IMG/VR virus record: IMGVR_UViG_3300037346_000419
Location: 17,327-81,326 of that record
DNA: 64,000 bases
Strand: one strand, 5' to 3'
Source: a virus
A model generated the notes under the pieces. It had not been told where the DNA came from and ran no database searches. It saw nothing but the letters and a program-made list of their open reading frames with translations. Shown here one piece after another: positions 42,017 through 50,755 of this stretch. How positions within the stretch are numbered: the stretch's first letter is position 1; each line of letters starts with the position of its first letter. The translations under genes and the position numbers were made by a program.

Positions 42017-43222
42017 ATGAAAAGTACATTATCAGATAACAAACAGCTTTTTAACGTAAAAGCTATTGCAGTAGCTGGAAAAACTCCAGACCAACTTGTT
42101 GAAGGTGAGATGGGTATATTCCCTCTAACTGGTGGAACAAGTATTGCAGACACTACAGCTTTTGCAGCACTTCCTAGTGAAGTAATGCTGATTAGCAGAG
42201 TGGGAGGTAAAATATACATCTCAATAGACCCAATTAAAAAAAGTACAATTGCTAATCAATTAGCAAAAACTTATACAGCCCCTGTAGTAAACATATGGGA
42301 AACTGTTGTGGATAATTGTGAATGTATCACAAGTTTGCGTTTAAATCTTAATTTAAATGAACAAAGCTTAATTCAAAGAGATGGTTTAACCTGGACTCAT
42401 AATGATTTCGTAGTTGAAGTTGCTCCTGAAGAATTGAAATGTCTTTGTGATTTAACTAAGAAACCTGAGTACCATAACAACGTTATGACTCAATTATTAG
42501 ATGCAAGTGTTAATGCAATTAACTCTCCATTTTATGAATCAGAAGTAAAAATTGATGTAACTGGTGTTACAGTATATGCTGACCAAGCTGCTTTAGATAT
42601 TGCAATTCCTTCTCCTACTGCTGGTGCTGTTGCTGTAGTTACAGCAGATTTAGCTACTAAAGTTTATGATGGAAGTGCATGGATTATAGCAGGAGATTTA
42701 ACTGGACTTATAGCTGATGTTCCTGCTTATGTAGAAGCACTTAAAGCTGTAAACACAAATGAATCAGGTACTACTTTTGGCCCTAAACTTACTTTTGTAA
42801 TTAAAGGTAAAGTTCAAGCTGCAGGTTTATATAGAGATTTAGAAGTAAATTATATTTATCCAAGAGGAGTAGCTTTGTCTCCTGCAATGACAGTAAATTC
42901 TAATTCAGGTAATGCTTTCACTGAAACTCAAGCTATGGTGTTTGAAATAGGTGCAGGTTATGACCTTAGAGCTGAAGAATTTGAATGTATGTCTCTTTAT
43001 ACTAATTTGAACAACTATAATCGTCTTTGTGATGGTATAGCTGCTCCTGAGTTAGTATATCAATTCGAGAATAACACAAATTATGATACTCTTACTTTTG
43101 AGTTTGATACTCTTAAAGTAGAAAGAAGTGGTAGTGCAGATACAAAACGTTTTAGTATGCTTTTAGGCTCTGAAGTAGGAAGTGGAGTCCATGCTAAATT
43201 AGTAACAATGTTTATACCCTAG
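42017..43222 (+). CDS. Capsid accessory/structural protein (401 aa)
   Basis: This 401-residue protein has balanced, less AT-rich codon use like the MCP, suggesting an abundant virion protein. It contains VADKAVAVTAGK-like beta-rich segments (ISFAALPSEVMLISRV; LATKVYDGSAWIIAGDLTG). The middle part (TGAVAVVTADLATKVYDGSAW) resembles small repeat domains found in tail or head fibres, possibly an immunoglobulin-like insertion. Placement after MCP suggests a head fibre or auxiliary capsid protein. Confidence 0.6.
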   Translation: MKSTLSDNKQLFNVKAIAVAGKTPDQLVEGEMGIFPLTGGTSIADTTAFAALPSEVMLISRVGGKIYISIDPIKKSTIANQLAKTYTAPVVNIWETVVDNCECITSLRLNLNLNEQSLIQRDGLTWTHNDFVVEVAPEELKCLCDLTKKPEYHNNVMTQLLDASVNAINSPFYESEVKIDVTGVTVYADQAALDIAIPSPTAGAVAVVTADLATKVYDGSAWIIAGDLTGLIADVPAYVEALKAVNTNESGTTFGPKLTFVIKGKVQAAGLYRDLEVNYIYPRGVALSPAMTVNSNSGNAFTETQAMVFEIGAGYDLRAEEFECMSLYTNLNNYNRLCDGIAAPELVYQFENNTNYDTLTFEFDTLKVERSGSADTKRFSMLLGSEVGSGVHAKLVTMFIP

Positions 43223-43230
43223 TTACTAAC

Positions 43231-43932
43231 ATGACAATAGAGGAAATGCAATATGACTTCAAACAGAAGTTAAATAAAGGAGATAGCCAACAATATAAGA
43301 ATCTTTTGATTCCTGAAATTGATTGGTTATTAAATGAAGCACAAGAACTCTTTGTCAAATTAGTAGCTAATCCAAGAGTAAGAAACCAATTAGGTTTTGA
43401 AACTTCTCAAAGAACCATAGATGATATTAGAACAATAGTTGTAAATAACTATTGTTCTACTGTCACTACTAACATAGTAACTTTACCCGCAGATTATTGG
43501 TACTTCTTAAAAGGAGATGTAACAATGACAAAAGGCACTTGTGTAAATGTAAAAGGTAATTTTTATGTTAAACAACATGATGATGAATTTGAAAAAAGTC
43601 CTTTTGACAAATCAAATTTTGAATGGAGACACGTAAATGGAGTATTCTATGAAGATGGAATAAGATTATTTACAGATGGGTCATTTACAATTTCAAATTT
43701 TTGTTTAAGTTATATAAAACGTTTACCATATATTCATAATGCAAAAGATTTTACAGGTGGTACATATACTTTGCCTAGTGGTGTTGTTTTAACCACTTTT
43801 GAAAATTGTCCTTTACCTGAAGGAACACATAGAGAAATAGTTGACTTAGCTGTGCTAATTGCAACTGGTAATCTTCAAATAGCTGATTACCAAAATAAAT
43901 TAAATAAAATAAATTTAACTGAGTTAAAATAA
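43231..43932 (+). CDS. Head-tail connector/ring-type protein (233 aa)
   Basis: This 233-residue protein begins MTIEEMQYDFKQKLNKGDSQ, then has IDWLLNEAQELFVKLVANP and a beta part (TLPADYWYFLKGDVTM; VLTTFENCPLPEGTHREIVD), the pattern of P22 gp4-like/ring adaptor folds used in crAss-like connectors. It should join portal and tail. The stop overlaps the next start by one base. Confidence 0.6.
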   Translation: MTIEEMQYDFKQKLNKGDSQQYKNLLIPEIDWLLNEAQELFVKLVANPRVRNQLGFETSQRTIDDIRTIVVNNYCSTVTTNIVTLPADYWYFLKGDVTMTKGTCVNVKGNFYVKQHDDEFEKSPFDKSNFEWRHVNGVFYEDGIRLFTDGSFTISNFCLSYIKRLPYIHNAKDFTGGTYTLPSGVVLTTFENCPLPEGTHREIVDLAVLIATGNLQIADYQNKLNKINLTELK

Positions 43933-44525
43933 TGGTTACTATAAACGAATTAAAAATAAGTGAAGACTGTAAAACTATAGAAATTAATGTTAGTACTGAA
44001 GTAGCTAATACTATAGATAAAATTTTATTATGGAATCATTTAACTTATAAAAATGAAGCAAAAGCCTTTGATTTAAGTAGCCACTTAGTTCAAACTGGGC
44101 CAAATGAAGTTCTTTCAATACTTGCTACAGATATTGGATTAACTAATATATATGGAATATTTTATTTAGAATTTACATCTTCTGAAGCTGCTTCAATAAA
44201 TACTACTTTAGGTATAGCTACGAATTTTGTAAAAGTTCATAATTGTTTCTTAAATAAAATATTAAAAATTGAAAAAATAAAAGGTTGTTTATCTGTTTCT
44301 AGCAGTGATTGCTTTAGTTGTGAAAATGATATATTTTTACTTTCTGGATTATTAGAAAGTATATATGTTTCCATACCTTTACAATTTTTTGAAGAAACAA
44401 ATAAAATATATACTTTAATAGAAGATACATGTGATATATGTGACACTTGTCCTGATTACACAGAATTAAATTTAGTGCCTGGTTTTGGCTTTAAAACAGT
44501 AAATAATCTTATAACCCTAGTTTAA
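43932..44525 (+). CDS. Hypothetical structural protein (197 aa)
   Basis: This 197-residue protein is translationally coupled to the connector gene before it. It contains several cysteines (SDCFSCENDI; CDICDTCPDYTEL), a possible metal site or disulfide cluster near the C-terminus, and beta strands. No family is recognised; the C-C-C pattern recurs in other proteins of this cluster (44527, 49587). Confidence 0.52.
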   Translation: MVTINELKISEDCKTIEINVSTEVANTIDKILLWNHLTYKNEAKAFDLSSHLVQTGPNEVLSILATDIGLTNIYGIFYLEFTSSEAASINTTLGIATNFVKVHNCFLNKILKIEKIKGCLSVSSSDCFSCENDIFLLSGLLESIYVSIPLQFFEETNKIYTLIEDTCDICDTCPDYTELNLVPGFGFKTVNNLITLV

Positions 44526-44526
44526 T

Positions 44527-45099
44527 ATGGAGCAAAAAGATAAAATATTAATGGGGAGTGTAATAAACTTAGTTAATAAACAATTAATTTTAGGTAACAA
44601 TATAAATATTAAGTCTTTAATATTATTAGGAGGATTAAATTCTTCTATTAATTTTTGTGAGCAGCAATTTATAAGCACTCAAGATAATACATATACAGAT
44701 AAAATAAAAACTTTGGAAAAAACTAGATTAGACCTAAGTAGTAAATGTGAAGACATTTGTGCTTACAATAAAAGAATAGAAAGTAAAATGACTTTCTTTA
44801 ATACAGATGCAGAACATTTTATTGCTTTAGGAGATTGTTTTAATAATATAACTTCTTGGACACCTGTTTATTTAAGTGAAGGTGTAGATTTTGTAACAGG
44901 AACTACAATTTTATTTTTAGATAAAGAAAAAACAATTACCTTTGTGGGTAGTACCACATTACCTTTAACAGATGCAACAGATATTATTATTAATGAATAT
45001 ATTCTCGCCAAAAAAATTGATGGAGAATTATTTAAATTTATCGGAGCTTTATATAGTGTTACTGATGCAGGTTTAATATATACAGAAATAAATTGTTAA
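44527..45099 (+). CDS. Hypothetical structural protein (190 aa)
   Basis: This 190-residue protein has a helical N-terminal half with Cys-rich part (LSSKCEDICAYNKRIESKM) and a beta-rich second half (WTPVYLSEGVDFVTGTTILFLD). It follows two bases after the previous gene, in the connector/fibre cluster. No family is recognised; a tail or head decoration role is possible. Confidence 0.5.
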   Translation: MEQKDKILMGSVINLVNKQLILGNNINIKSLILLGGLNSSINFCEQQFISTQDNTYTDKIKTLEKTRLDLSSKCEDICAYNKRIESKMTFFNTDAEHFIALGDCFNNITSWTPVYLSEGVDFVTGTTILFLDKEKTITFVGSTTLPLTDATDIIINEYILAKKIDGELFKFIGALYSVTDAGLIYTEINC

Positions 45100-45100
45100 G

Positions 45101-45523
45101 ATGAAAGAAATACAAAAACTAAGAAATGACATAAGATTGTTATTTAACGGAAAAAAGAATGTGAACACAACCCCTTCAGCTTTTATGGTAGTTTGTTCAG
45201 ATGAAATAACAGCTTTAGAAGTAAACACTAATACTAGGACTTTTTCTTCTCCTTTTAATTTTAAATTAGAGAGTGTAGAAATATCTTTAACTGTTCCCCA
45301 AACAGGTGGTACAGTATTAACAGTGGATGTTTTTAAAAATGAGGTTAGTATTTTAACAACTAAAGTTACAATAACAAATGGAGAATACGATAGTAGTACT
45401 TCTATAAAACCTATTATAAATTTTCCATTTTTTGAAAAAAATGATAAAATAAGAATTGCAATAACTCAAGTTGGAGATGGAACTGCTATGGGATTAAAAA
45501 CAAACTTAATAGGAAAAATATAA
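45101..45523 (+). CDS. Beta-rich structural protein (140 aa)
   Basis: This 140-residue protein begins with a short helix (KEIQKLRNDIRLLFNG) and continues as a regular beta-sandwich-like sequence (FNFKLESVEISLTVPQTGGTVLTVDVFKNEVSI; FEKNDKIRIAITQVGDGTAMGLKTNLIG). The pattern resembles head-fibre or tail decoration domains. It is immediately followed by another beta-rich gene. Confidence 0.55.
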   Translation: MKEIQKLRNDIRLLFNGKKNVNTTPSAFMVVCSDEITALEVNTNTRTFSSPFNFKLESVEISLTVPQTGGTVLTVDVFKNEVSILTTKVTITNGEYDSSTSIKPIINFPFFEKNDKIRIAITQVGDGTAMGLKTNLIGKI

Positions 45524-45524
45524 T

Positions 45525-46430
45525 ATGATTTGTTTAATAGATTCATATAATTTAGTAGACTATTCTGACCCTCCAAGTTACGATACTAATGCAAAACTAT
45601 TTAGTGATACAATTTTTACTAATGAAGGAATATCACTTTTAAATTCTGAAAAAGTAGCAATTAACAATTTTGTAAAAAGAGCAAAAGGTTTAGACCCTGG
45701 ATATGCCAATTTTGGTAGTTCTGCTATATGGGATGCAGGTATTTTATTTTGCCCTAATAGGGGAGGTAGTTTAGCTACAGCTAAATACAATGTATTTGAC
45801 CCTACTATATTAATACAAAATTATTTTGGTGGTATTACTTATGACCCTGGATATGGAGTTAAAGGTAATGGAGTAAATGGAGGTATTAATTCACAAGTAG
45901 CTGTAAGGAATTATACAACAGGCCTTACACAATTAAATCAAGAAAAAGGATTAGTAGGAATTGTTTATAAAGATACTGTAAATGCTTCAAGAAGGGATTT
46001 TGGTAACTATGGAAGTAATGTAGGAATAGATGGAAACATGTGGTTAACAGCATCAAGAGGAGGAGTAGTATCTCCTGCAATGAGATACTATACTCATGAT
46101 GAAAATATTACTATAGTACCTGCAAATACAAATGGACATTGGTGTCTTAAAGGTACACTAGGTAGTCCTAATTTAGGAAAAGTGTATTACAATAAAACAT
46201 TAATACATACTTCCAATGGAAATAATCCTAGAACAGCAGCACAAGCACTTTCATTACCTAATGCAGAAATTCTATTTTTATGTTTAAATTTTAATAGTAG
46301 AGCAGTAGTTAACTACGCAAATGCAACTGATATTTGTCATTATGTATTAGGAGATATAGGAGCAAACATAGGAGCTTGGAATGATATGATTGAAGATTTT
46401 TGCATAGAAACAGGAACAAAAACATGGTAG
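45525..46430 (+). CDS. Beta-rich fibre or receptor-binding candidate (301 aa)
   Basis: This 301-residue protein is Gly/Asn/Tyr-rich with a concanavalin-like alternation (IGFFYKDTVNASRRDFGNYG; GHWCLKGTLGSPNLGKVYYN; AEILFLCLNFNSRAVVNYANATD). Phage head or tail fibre tips with LamG-like folds often look like this. It has no enzymatic motif and no signal peptide. The position after small beta proteins and before the lysis genes supports a virion surface role. Host-range function is inferred only. Confidence 0.55.
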   Translation: MICLIDSYNLVDYSDPPSYDTNAKLFSDTIFTNEGISLLNSEKVAINNFVKRAKGLDPGYANFGSSAIWDAGILFCPNRGGSLATAKYNVFDPTILIQNYFGGITYDPGYGVKGNGVNGGINSQVAVRNYTTGLTQLNQEKGLVGIVYKDTVNASRRDFGNYGSNVGIDGNMWLTASRGGVVSPAMRYYTHDENITIVPANTNGHWCLKGTLGSPNLGKVYYNKTLIHTSNGNNPRTAAQALSLPNAEILFLCLNFNSRAVVNYANATDICHYVLGDIGANIGAWNDMIEDFCIETGTKTW

Positions 46431-46660
46431 TACAGGTATATAAATTTCCAGAGGGATTAACACCTGAAGAATTAATCAATATTCTTAGTAGTGTTCAAAC
46501 AAATATAAAAATAAATCCTATACAAGATATAGATGACAATTGGATTATATCTAAAGAAGAGTGGAATGAACCTAAATGGCAAGATTTTAAAAAAGAATAT
46601 ATAGAATTAACTTCACTTTTTACATTAATAGATTTTAAAGAAAAACCCTCTCCAATATAA
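46424..46660 (+). CDS. Small protein (78 aa)
   Basis: The ATG at 46424 overlaps the preceding stop by 7 bases. A TTG at 46400 would extend it but is less likely. The product (MVVQVYKFPEGLTPEELINILSS...) ends acidic. No family is recognised; it precedes the holin-like gene. Confidence 0.52.
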   Translation: MVVQVYKFPEGLTPEELINILSSVQTNIKINPIQDIDDNWIISKEEWNEPKWQDFKKEYIELTSLFTLIDFKEKPSPI

Positions 46661-46662
46661 TT

Positions 46663-46959
46663 ATGATTTTACAAATGACAGAAGTAAATGCTAAATTACT
46701 TGACCAAGGGGTTTTAGGATTAGTTGTAATTATACTTTTAAGTACAGTTGTGTATTTACAAGTAAGAATAGTAAAAAAAGATGAAAAAATATTAGAATTG
46801 ACTGAAAAATATGTAGAGTCTTTTAATGTTATAAGTAATTTAATTGCTTCTTTAAGTGCAGTAGCTATAGCTGTTCCAGAAAGAGTTCGTGAAAAAATTG
46901 TGGAAGATTTAAGAAAAATTGAGGATGCAATTCAAACGATTAAATTAAATAAACAATAA
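46663..46959 (+). CDS. Holin-like membrane protein (98 aa)
   Basis: This 98-residue protein has one strong transmembrane helix (GVLGLVVIILLSTVVYLQVRI, residues about 16-36), then a charged helix and a weaker hydrophobic stretch (LIASLSAVAIAV). This is the layout of phage holins, and it lies three genes before the putative lysis enzyme. A later in-frame ATG at 46675 would shorten the N-terminus by four residues. Confidence 0.6.
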   Translation: MILQMTEVNAKLLDQGVLGLVVIILLSTVVYLQVRIVKKDEKILELTEKYVESFNVISNLIASLSAVAIAVPERVREKIVEDLRKIEDAIQTIKLNKQ

Positions 46960-46960
46960 A

Positions 46961-47398
46961 ATGAAAAATAAAATTGATAAAGCTCTGAATAAAATGAAAG
47001 AGTGTTGGTTCAAATTTGGGGTGAAAGATGAACCAGTGAGTATTAAAGAAATTGCTTATGACTGGGAATCATTTGGTGCAATTGAAGGAGATTCTGCAAA
47101 AAGATTAGATATTATAGATAAAGAATTTTATACTATCACTTATAGATGTCCAAAAGGAGTTTTTAAAAAACACTACCATAAAGAGATAGAATCTGGGATA
47201 GTTTTAAAAGGAGAAATTATAATTACAACTTCTTTAGGAAATGCTCATATTTTTGAAGGTGGTACTTTTTGTTTAAAGTCTGATGAATGGCACGAAGTAA
47301 GATTTATTAAGTCGGATAATGTTTTAATTTTAAACTTTCATCCACCTTTTGAATCTGATAAATGGGAAGGAAAAACAAATTGTGAAGAGAAAATATAA
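46961..47398 (+). CDS. Cupin-fold protein (145 aa)
   Basis: This 145-residue protein has a cupin barrel signature: CPKGVFKKHYHKEIESGIVLKGEI (metal-binding His-x-His and Glu, Gly turn), AHIFEGGTFCLKSDEWHEVRF (second His motif). It lies between the holin-like and patatin-like genes. A sugar- or lipid-modifying or sensing role is possible, and the enzyme activity is unknown. Confidence 0.68.
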   Translation: MKNKIDKALNKMKECWFKFGVKDEPVSIKEIAYDWESFGAIEGDSAKRLDIIDKEFYTITYRCPKGVFKKHYHKEIESGIVLKGEIIITTSLGNAHIFEGGTFCLKSDEWHEVRFIKSDNVLILNFHPPFESDKWEGKTNCEEKI

Positions 47399-48254
47399 TA
47401 AAAAAAGAGATATAATTTGCATGTCGGGGGCAGCTACTAAGATAGTTGCACACATAGCTCATTGTCAAAATTTAGAAGAAGATGGATATAAGCCTACAGT
47501 TTTTGCAGGTGTTAGTTCAGGTATTTTAGCTACAATAGCTTGGGCTTTTAATAAGTTACCACAAGCTGAAAACCTAGCAAAAAATCTTGAATACAAACAT
47601 ATTTTTGGAAAAGTACCAGTTAATAAAAATGGTAAAATATCAGTAAGAGGATATGCCAGGGGTTTATTTACAGGTTATTTTGGAGACTCAGAAGGTTTAT
47701 TCAAAACACTAAAAAGTTTTATAAATGAGCAAGAATGGAATGACTTTGTAAAAAAAGAAGATAAAGATTTATATTGTGGAGTATATAATATAACATTGAG
47801 ACATTATGAATTAATTTACTTAAATATATGTGACTACGAGACATTCTTAAAATATACAGTAGCATCATGTACTATCCCAATGTATTGTAAACCTATAAAA
47901 ATTGGTAATTATTTATATTGGGATGGAGGAGTTCAAGAACATAATCCATCAGGACAGATTCTTAATATATATAAAGGGCAAGTAAAAAATTTAGTTAGTA
48001 TTTATAGTAGACCAAAAGATAAATTCCAAACAGCAGATTGGGGGTATTCAGGCAAAAGTATAGGTAGAAGTTTATCAGTATTAACTGATGCAATGCAAGA
48101 TGCTATAAGCTATTCAAATCAGGAAGAAGAAGTAATAATGTGTGAGTTAAATAAGATTAACTTAATTCAATTATTTGCTCCTAGAATAATGAAAGGTATT
48201 TATGATATTGATAAAACAAGACTCAACGAATTATACGAAGCAGTAAAAAATTAA
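47382..48254 (+). CDS. Patatin-like phospholipase
   Basis: This ~290-residue protein has the patatin motifs: oxyanion-like strand IICMSGAATKIVAHI (instead of GGG), nucleophile elbow TVFAGVSSGILATIAW with the G-x-S-x-G serine, and YLYWDGGVQEHNPSG with the catalytic Asp of the DGG pair. The frame is open back to a TTG at 47349; GTG at 47382 overlaps the cupin stop by 17 bases and is a reasonable start. It likely hydrolyses host membrane lipids at lysis or modifies the envelope. It is grouped with holin-like and lysis genes. Confidence 0.75.
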   Translation: MKRKYNKKRDIICMSGAATKIVAHIAHCQNLEEDGYKPTVFAGVSSGILATIAWAFNKLPQAENLAKNLEYKHIFGKVPVNKNGKISVRGYARGLFTGYFGDSEGLFKTLKSFINEQEWNDFVKKEDKDLYCGVYNITLRHYELIYLNICDYETFLKYTVASCTIPMYCKPIKIGNYLYWDGGVQEHNPSGQILNIYKGQVKNLVSIYSRPKDKFQTADWGYSGKSIGRSLSVLTDAMQDAISYSNQEEEVIMCELNKINLIQLFAPRIMKGIYDIDKTRLNELYEAVKN

Positions 48255-48258
48255 GACT

Positions 48259-48849
48259 ATGGTAAAAAATTATACAACAAAAGAACTTTTAGAAAAAGTT
48301 AAAGCAGCTAAAGGTTTTACTCATATTCCTGAGCATTGGATATTAGGTGTTAGGTCTAAAGGAGGTAATCCAGATGAGATGAATGATAAGATATTCTACT
48401 TTGAAGGAGAAAAAGATTTATTTGTAACTACTGGAACTACTCACACAGGTATTTGGGGTTTGGCTAATTTCTTTAAATGGGATAAAAGAGGAGCCGCTAT
48501 AATAAAGTCAGGTATATGGAATTATAATGCTTATGAAAAGTCTGATGGAGTTAAAGTCAGACACCATAAAGATAAGATGCAATGTCTGAGACAAGTAGCT
48601 TCTATTTTTATGCACAGAGATAATAACAAAAACACTTTAGCTGAAGAGATTGGGCCTGTTTACCATGAAAATAATTCTACGAACTTCCACTTAAATTCTT
48701 ATGTTGCCTTAGCAGGTGTTGTTAGATGGCTTATAGGTAGATGGGGAGTAGGGTGTATTGTATCAAACAATGCCACAAAGTACTGGCAAATCATAAAAAG
48801 AGTGCCTTTAAAGAAACGAGTTAGTATGATTATTATATTAGAAGATTAA
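48259..48849 (+). CDS. Putative lysis enzyme or structural hydrolase (196 aa)
   Basis: This 196-residue protein starts ELLEKVKAAKGFTHIPEHWILGVRS and has GIWGLANFFKWDKRGAAIIKSG, then YEKSDGVKVRHHKDKMQCLRQ and a C-terminal segment with GPVYHENNSTNFHLN. I recall this pattern from Bacteroidetes phages annotated around lysis functions (peptidoglycan-type hydrolase or structural protein), and it comes right after holin-like, cupin and patatin-like genes. The catalytic class is not identifiable from motifs. Confidence 0.5.
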   Translation: MVKNYTTKELLEKVKAAKGFTHIPEHWILGVRSKGGNPDEMNDKIFYFEGEKDLFVTTGTTHTGIWGLANFFKWDKRGAAIIKSGIWNYNAYEKSDGVKVRHHKDKMQCLRQVASIFMHRDNNKNTLAEEIGPVYHENNSTNFHLNSYVALAGVVRWLIGRWGVGCIVSNNATKYWQIIKRVPLKKRVSMIIILED

Positions 48850-48861
48850 ATAATTTCTTCG

Positions 48862-48870
48862 TATCTTTGC
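48862..48870 (+). promoter_or_regulatory. -7 box upstream of the RecB-like nuclease gene
   Basis: TATCTTTGC lies in the 24-base gap between the lysis gene stop and the GTG start at 48874, one of the few gaps in this strand. It matches TAnnTTTG, but no -33 box fits. Confidence 0.4.
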
Positions 48871-48873
48871 TGT

Positions 48874-49590
48874 GTGCAGCTTGAAAAAAATCAGATAATA
48901 AAATTCTTTAGTGATTTAGAATTTAATGAACCTTTACACGAGTATAGTGTAAAAGGTGAAAAGTTGAATTTTTCAGTTTCTAAACTGTATCAAAACTTTA
49001 CAGAAAAAACAGATTTTGATTCTATAGCAAAAGCAATAGATAAGAGAGACAAATTACCTGATGGATTTACAAAAATTTATTGGGATTTAAATTCGCAAGT
49101 ATCATTGGCTATTGGAACAAAGGCTCACTATTTTGGTGAGACCTTTGTTTATAATAGAAATTTAAAACCTACTGATGGTTATGAAGAAGCTATAGTAAAG
49201 TTTTGGAAAAGTTTACCCAAACATATAGTTCCTTTTTGTATGGAACTTAAAATGTACCATAAAAAATATAAATTTGCAGGTACTGGAGATATTATACTTT
49301 ATAATACAAAAACAAAAAAGTTTATAGTTTGTGATTATAAAACAAATAAAAACTTATTTAAAAATTTTAAAAAAAAAATGATGCTTAGTATATTTAGTCA
49401 TTTACTAGATATGCCTATTAGTCATTATAAACTTCAACTTTCTTTTTATCAAATATTATTTGAGCAAACAGGTTTTGAAGTTGAAGCAAGAAAAATAATT
49501 CACTTAAAAAGTGATGGAAATTACATAATGTATGATTCAGATAACTATACATTAGAGTTAAAAACCTATTTAGAAAATAATACCTTATGA
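48874..49590 (+). CDS. PD-(D/E)XK (RecB/Cas4-like) nuclease
   Basis: This 238-residue protein has the RecB-family nuclease core: GTKAHYFGETFV (helix with Gly-x-x-x-H), ELKMYHKKYKFAGTGDIILYN (E-V...G-x-D) and IVCDYKTNKN (D-x-K). SHYKLQLSFYQILFEQ is the Q-x-x-x-Y helix typical of exonucleases of this type. It starts with GTG right behind a promoter-like box. A role in packaging-end processing or recombination is possible, and crAss-like genomes often carry one near the tail genes. Confidence 0.72.
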   Translation: MQLEKNQIIKFFSDLEFNEPLHEYSVKGEKLNFSVSKLYQNFTEKTDFDSIAKAIDKRDKLPDGFTKIYWDLNSQVSLAIGTKAHYFGETFVYNRNLKPTDGYEEAIVKFWKSLPKHIVPFCMELKMYHKKYKFAGTGDIILYNTKTKKFIVCDYKTNKNLFKNFKKKMMLSIFSHLLDMPISHYKLQLSFYQILFEQTGFEVEARKIIHLKSDGNYIMYDSDNYTLELKTYLENNTL

Positions 49591-50291
49591 TTACTAATGA
49601 AATTTTACAAAGAATACATTCCTTATATAGTAAAGGTGTTCAATCTGATGATTCAAGATTATCAGATAGACATATATACAATAAAGTACTCACTGTTAGG
49701 AGTAAACTTATATCTCAAGAAGCTAAAAAAACACAGAAAGTAAATCAATGGAATTATCAAACTTTACCTTGTGTAGAGTTAATAAAAGCTCCTATTCATG
49801 AATGTCCATGTTTACCTCCTATTGGGTGTCAAATATTAAAAAGTAAATACCCAATACCTAAACCTTTAACTGATTTAAATATACATTTATTTCAATCTGT
49901 TACAAACTTAGATGGTACTATAATATATTCTGAGATTAGTTGGGAAAATAAAAAATATAAAAAAGGAAATAAATATACAGCTTTTAAAGCTGACTTTTTT
50001 ATTAAAAGTGGTCACTTATATATTACATGTAAAAGTGAGCCTAAAGTAATTACAATTACTGGACTATTTCAAAATCCATTAGAAGCTTTTAGCTATCCTT
50101 CATTTTGTAATGAGGATTGCGTAGATTGTCAAGACTGTGAAAGTCCTTTAGATAAAGAATTTCCTATTGATAATGATATGTTAGACACTTTAATAGATAT
50201 ATGTAAAGTGGAATTACTAGAACAATTTAGTAAATTTCCAGAAGATAAAACTAATAATAGTGTAGATTCTTCAATTGAACAAAGTAAATAA
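49587..50291 (+). CDS. Structural protein of the tail module (234 aa)
   Basis: This 234-residue protein begins MITNEILQRIHSLYSKGVQSDDSRLS, a helical start common to tail adaptor proteins of crAss-like phages. It continues with a Cys-rich beta part (CVELIKAPIHECPCLPPIGCQI) and CNEDCVDCQDCESPL. The paired Cys segments may bind metal. It overlaps the IHF-like gene by one base. Confidence 0.55.
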   Translation: MITNEILQRIHSLYSKGVQSDDSRLSDRHIYNKVLTVRSKLISQEAKKTQKVNQWNYQTLPCVELIKAPIHECPCLPPIGCQILKSKYPIPKPLTDLNIHLFQSVTNLDGTIIYSEISWENKKYKKGNKYTAFKADFFIKSGHLYITCKSEPKVITITGLFQNPLEAFSYPSFCNEDCVDCQDCESPLDKEFPIDNDMLDTLIDICKVELLEQFSKFPEDKTNNSVDSSIEQSK

Positions 50292-50755
50292 TGATAAAGA
50301 ATATTAGAGCTAGTTACATATTATATAAAAAGAGTAATAAGAATTTTGTAGATTTTAAAACTTATAATGACATTTCAACAGGTTATATAAAGTTTTTAAT
50401 GCAAAAAATATTTGATGGTAAAGAAGTAACTTTGCCAAAAAATCTTGGAGAATTATCTATTGTAGGTAAAAAACAAGTAATAAAAAAAGATGAAGAAGGA
50501 AATATAAAAGGTTTAGCCCCTAATTGGAAAGAAACAAAAGAAATGTGGAAAGAAAATGAAGTGGCTAGATTAAATAAAAAAATGATTTATCATTTAAACA
50601 CTGAAACAGGAGGTTACAGATATAGTTTTTACTGGAGAAAGACACAAGTTTTAATTAAAAATAAAACTTTATATTCTTTAAGAATGACTAGAGAAAATAA
50701 AAGAATGGTAACAAAACAATTAAATAAGGGTGCAAAATATAGAACAACATTATAA
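50291..50755 (+). CDS. IHF-like DNA-binding virion protein (154 aa)
   Basis: This 154-residue protein occupies the place where crAss-like phages encode an IHF subunit-like protein, directly before the tail tubular protein. It is Lys-rich with a helix-beta pattern (DISTGYIKFLMQKIFDGKEV, then KNLGELSIVGKKQVI where IHF/HU proteins have GFGxF) and a basic C-terminus. Assignment is from position and general resemblance. Confidence 0.55.
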   Translation: MIKNIRASYILYKKSNKNFVDFKTYNDISTGYIKFLMQKIFDGKEVTLPKNLGELSIVGKKQVIKKDEEGNIKGLAPNWKETKEMWKENEVARLNKKMIYHLNTETGGYRYSFYWRKTQVLIKNKTLYSLRMTRENKRMVTKQLNKGAKYRTTL

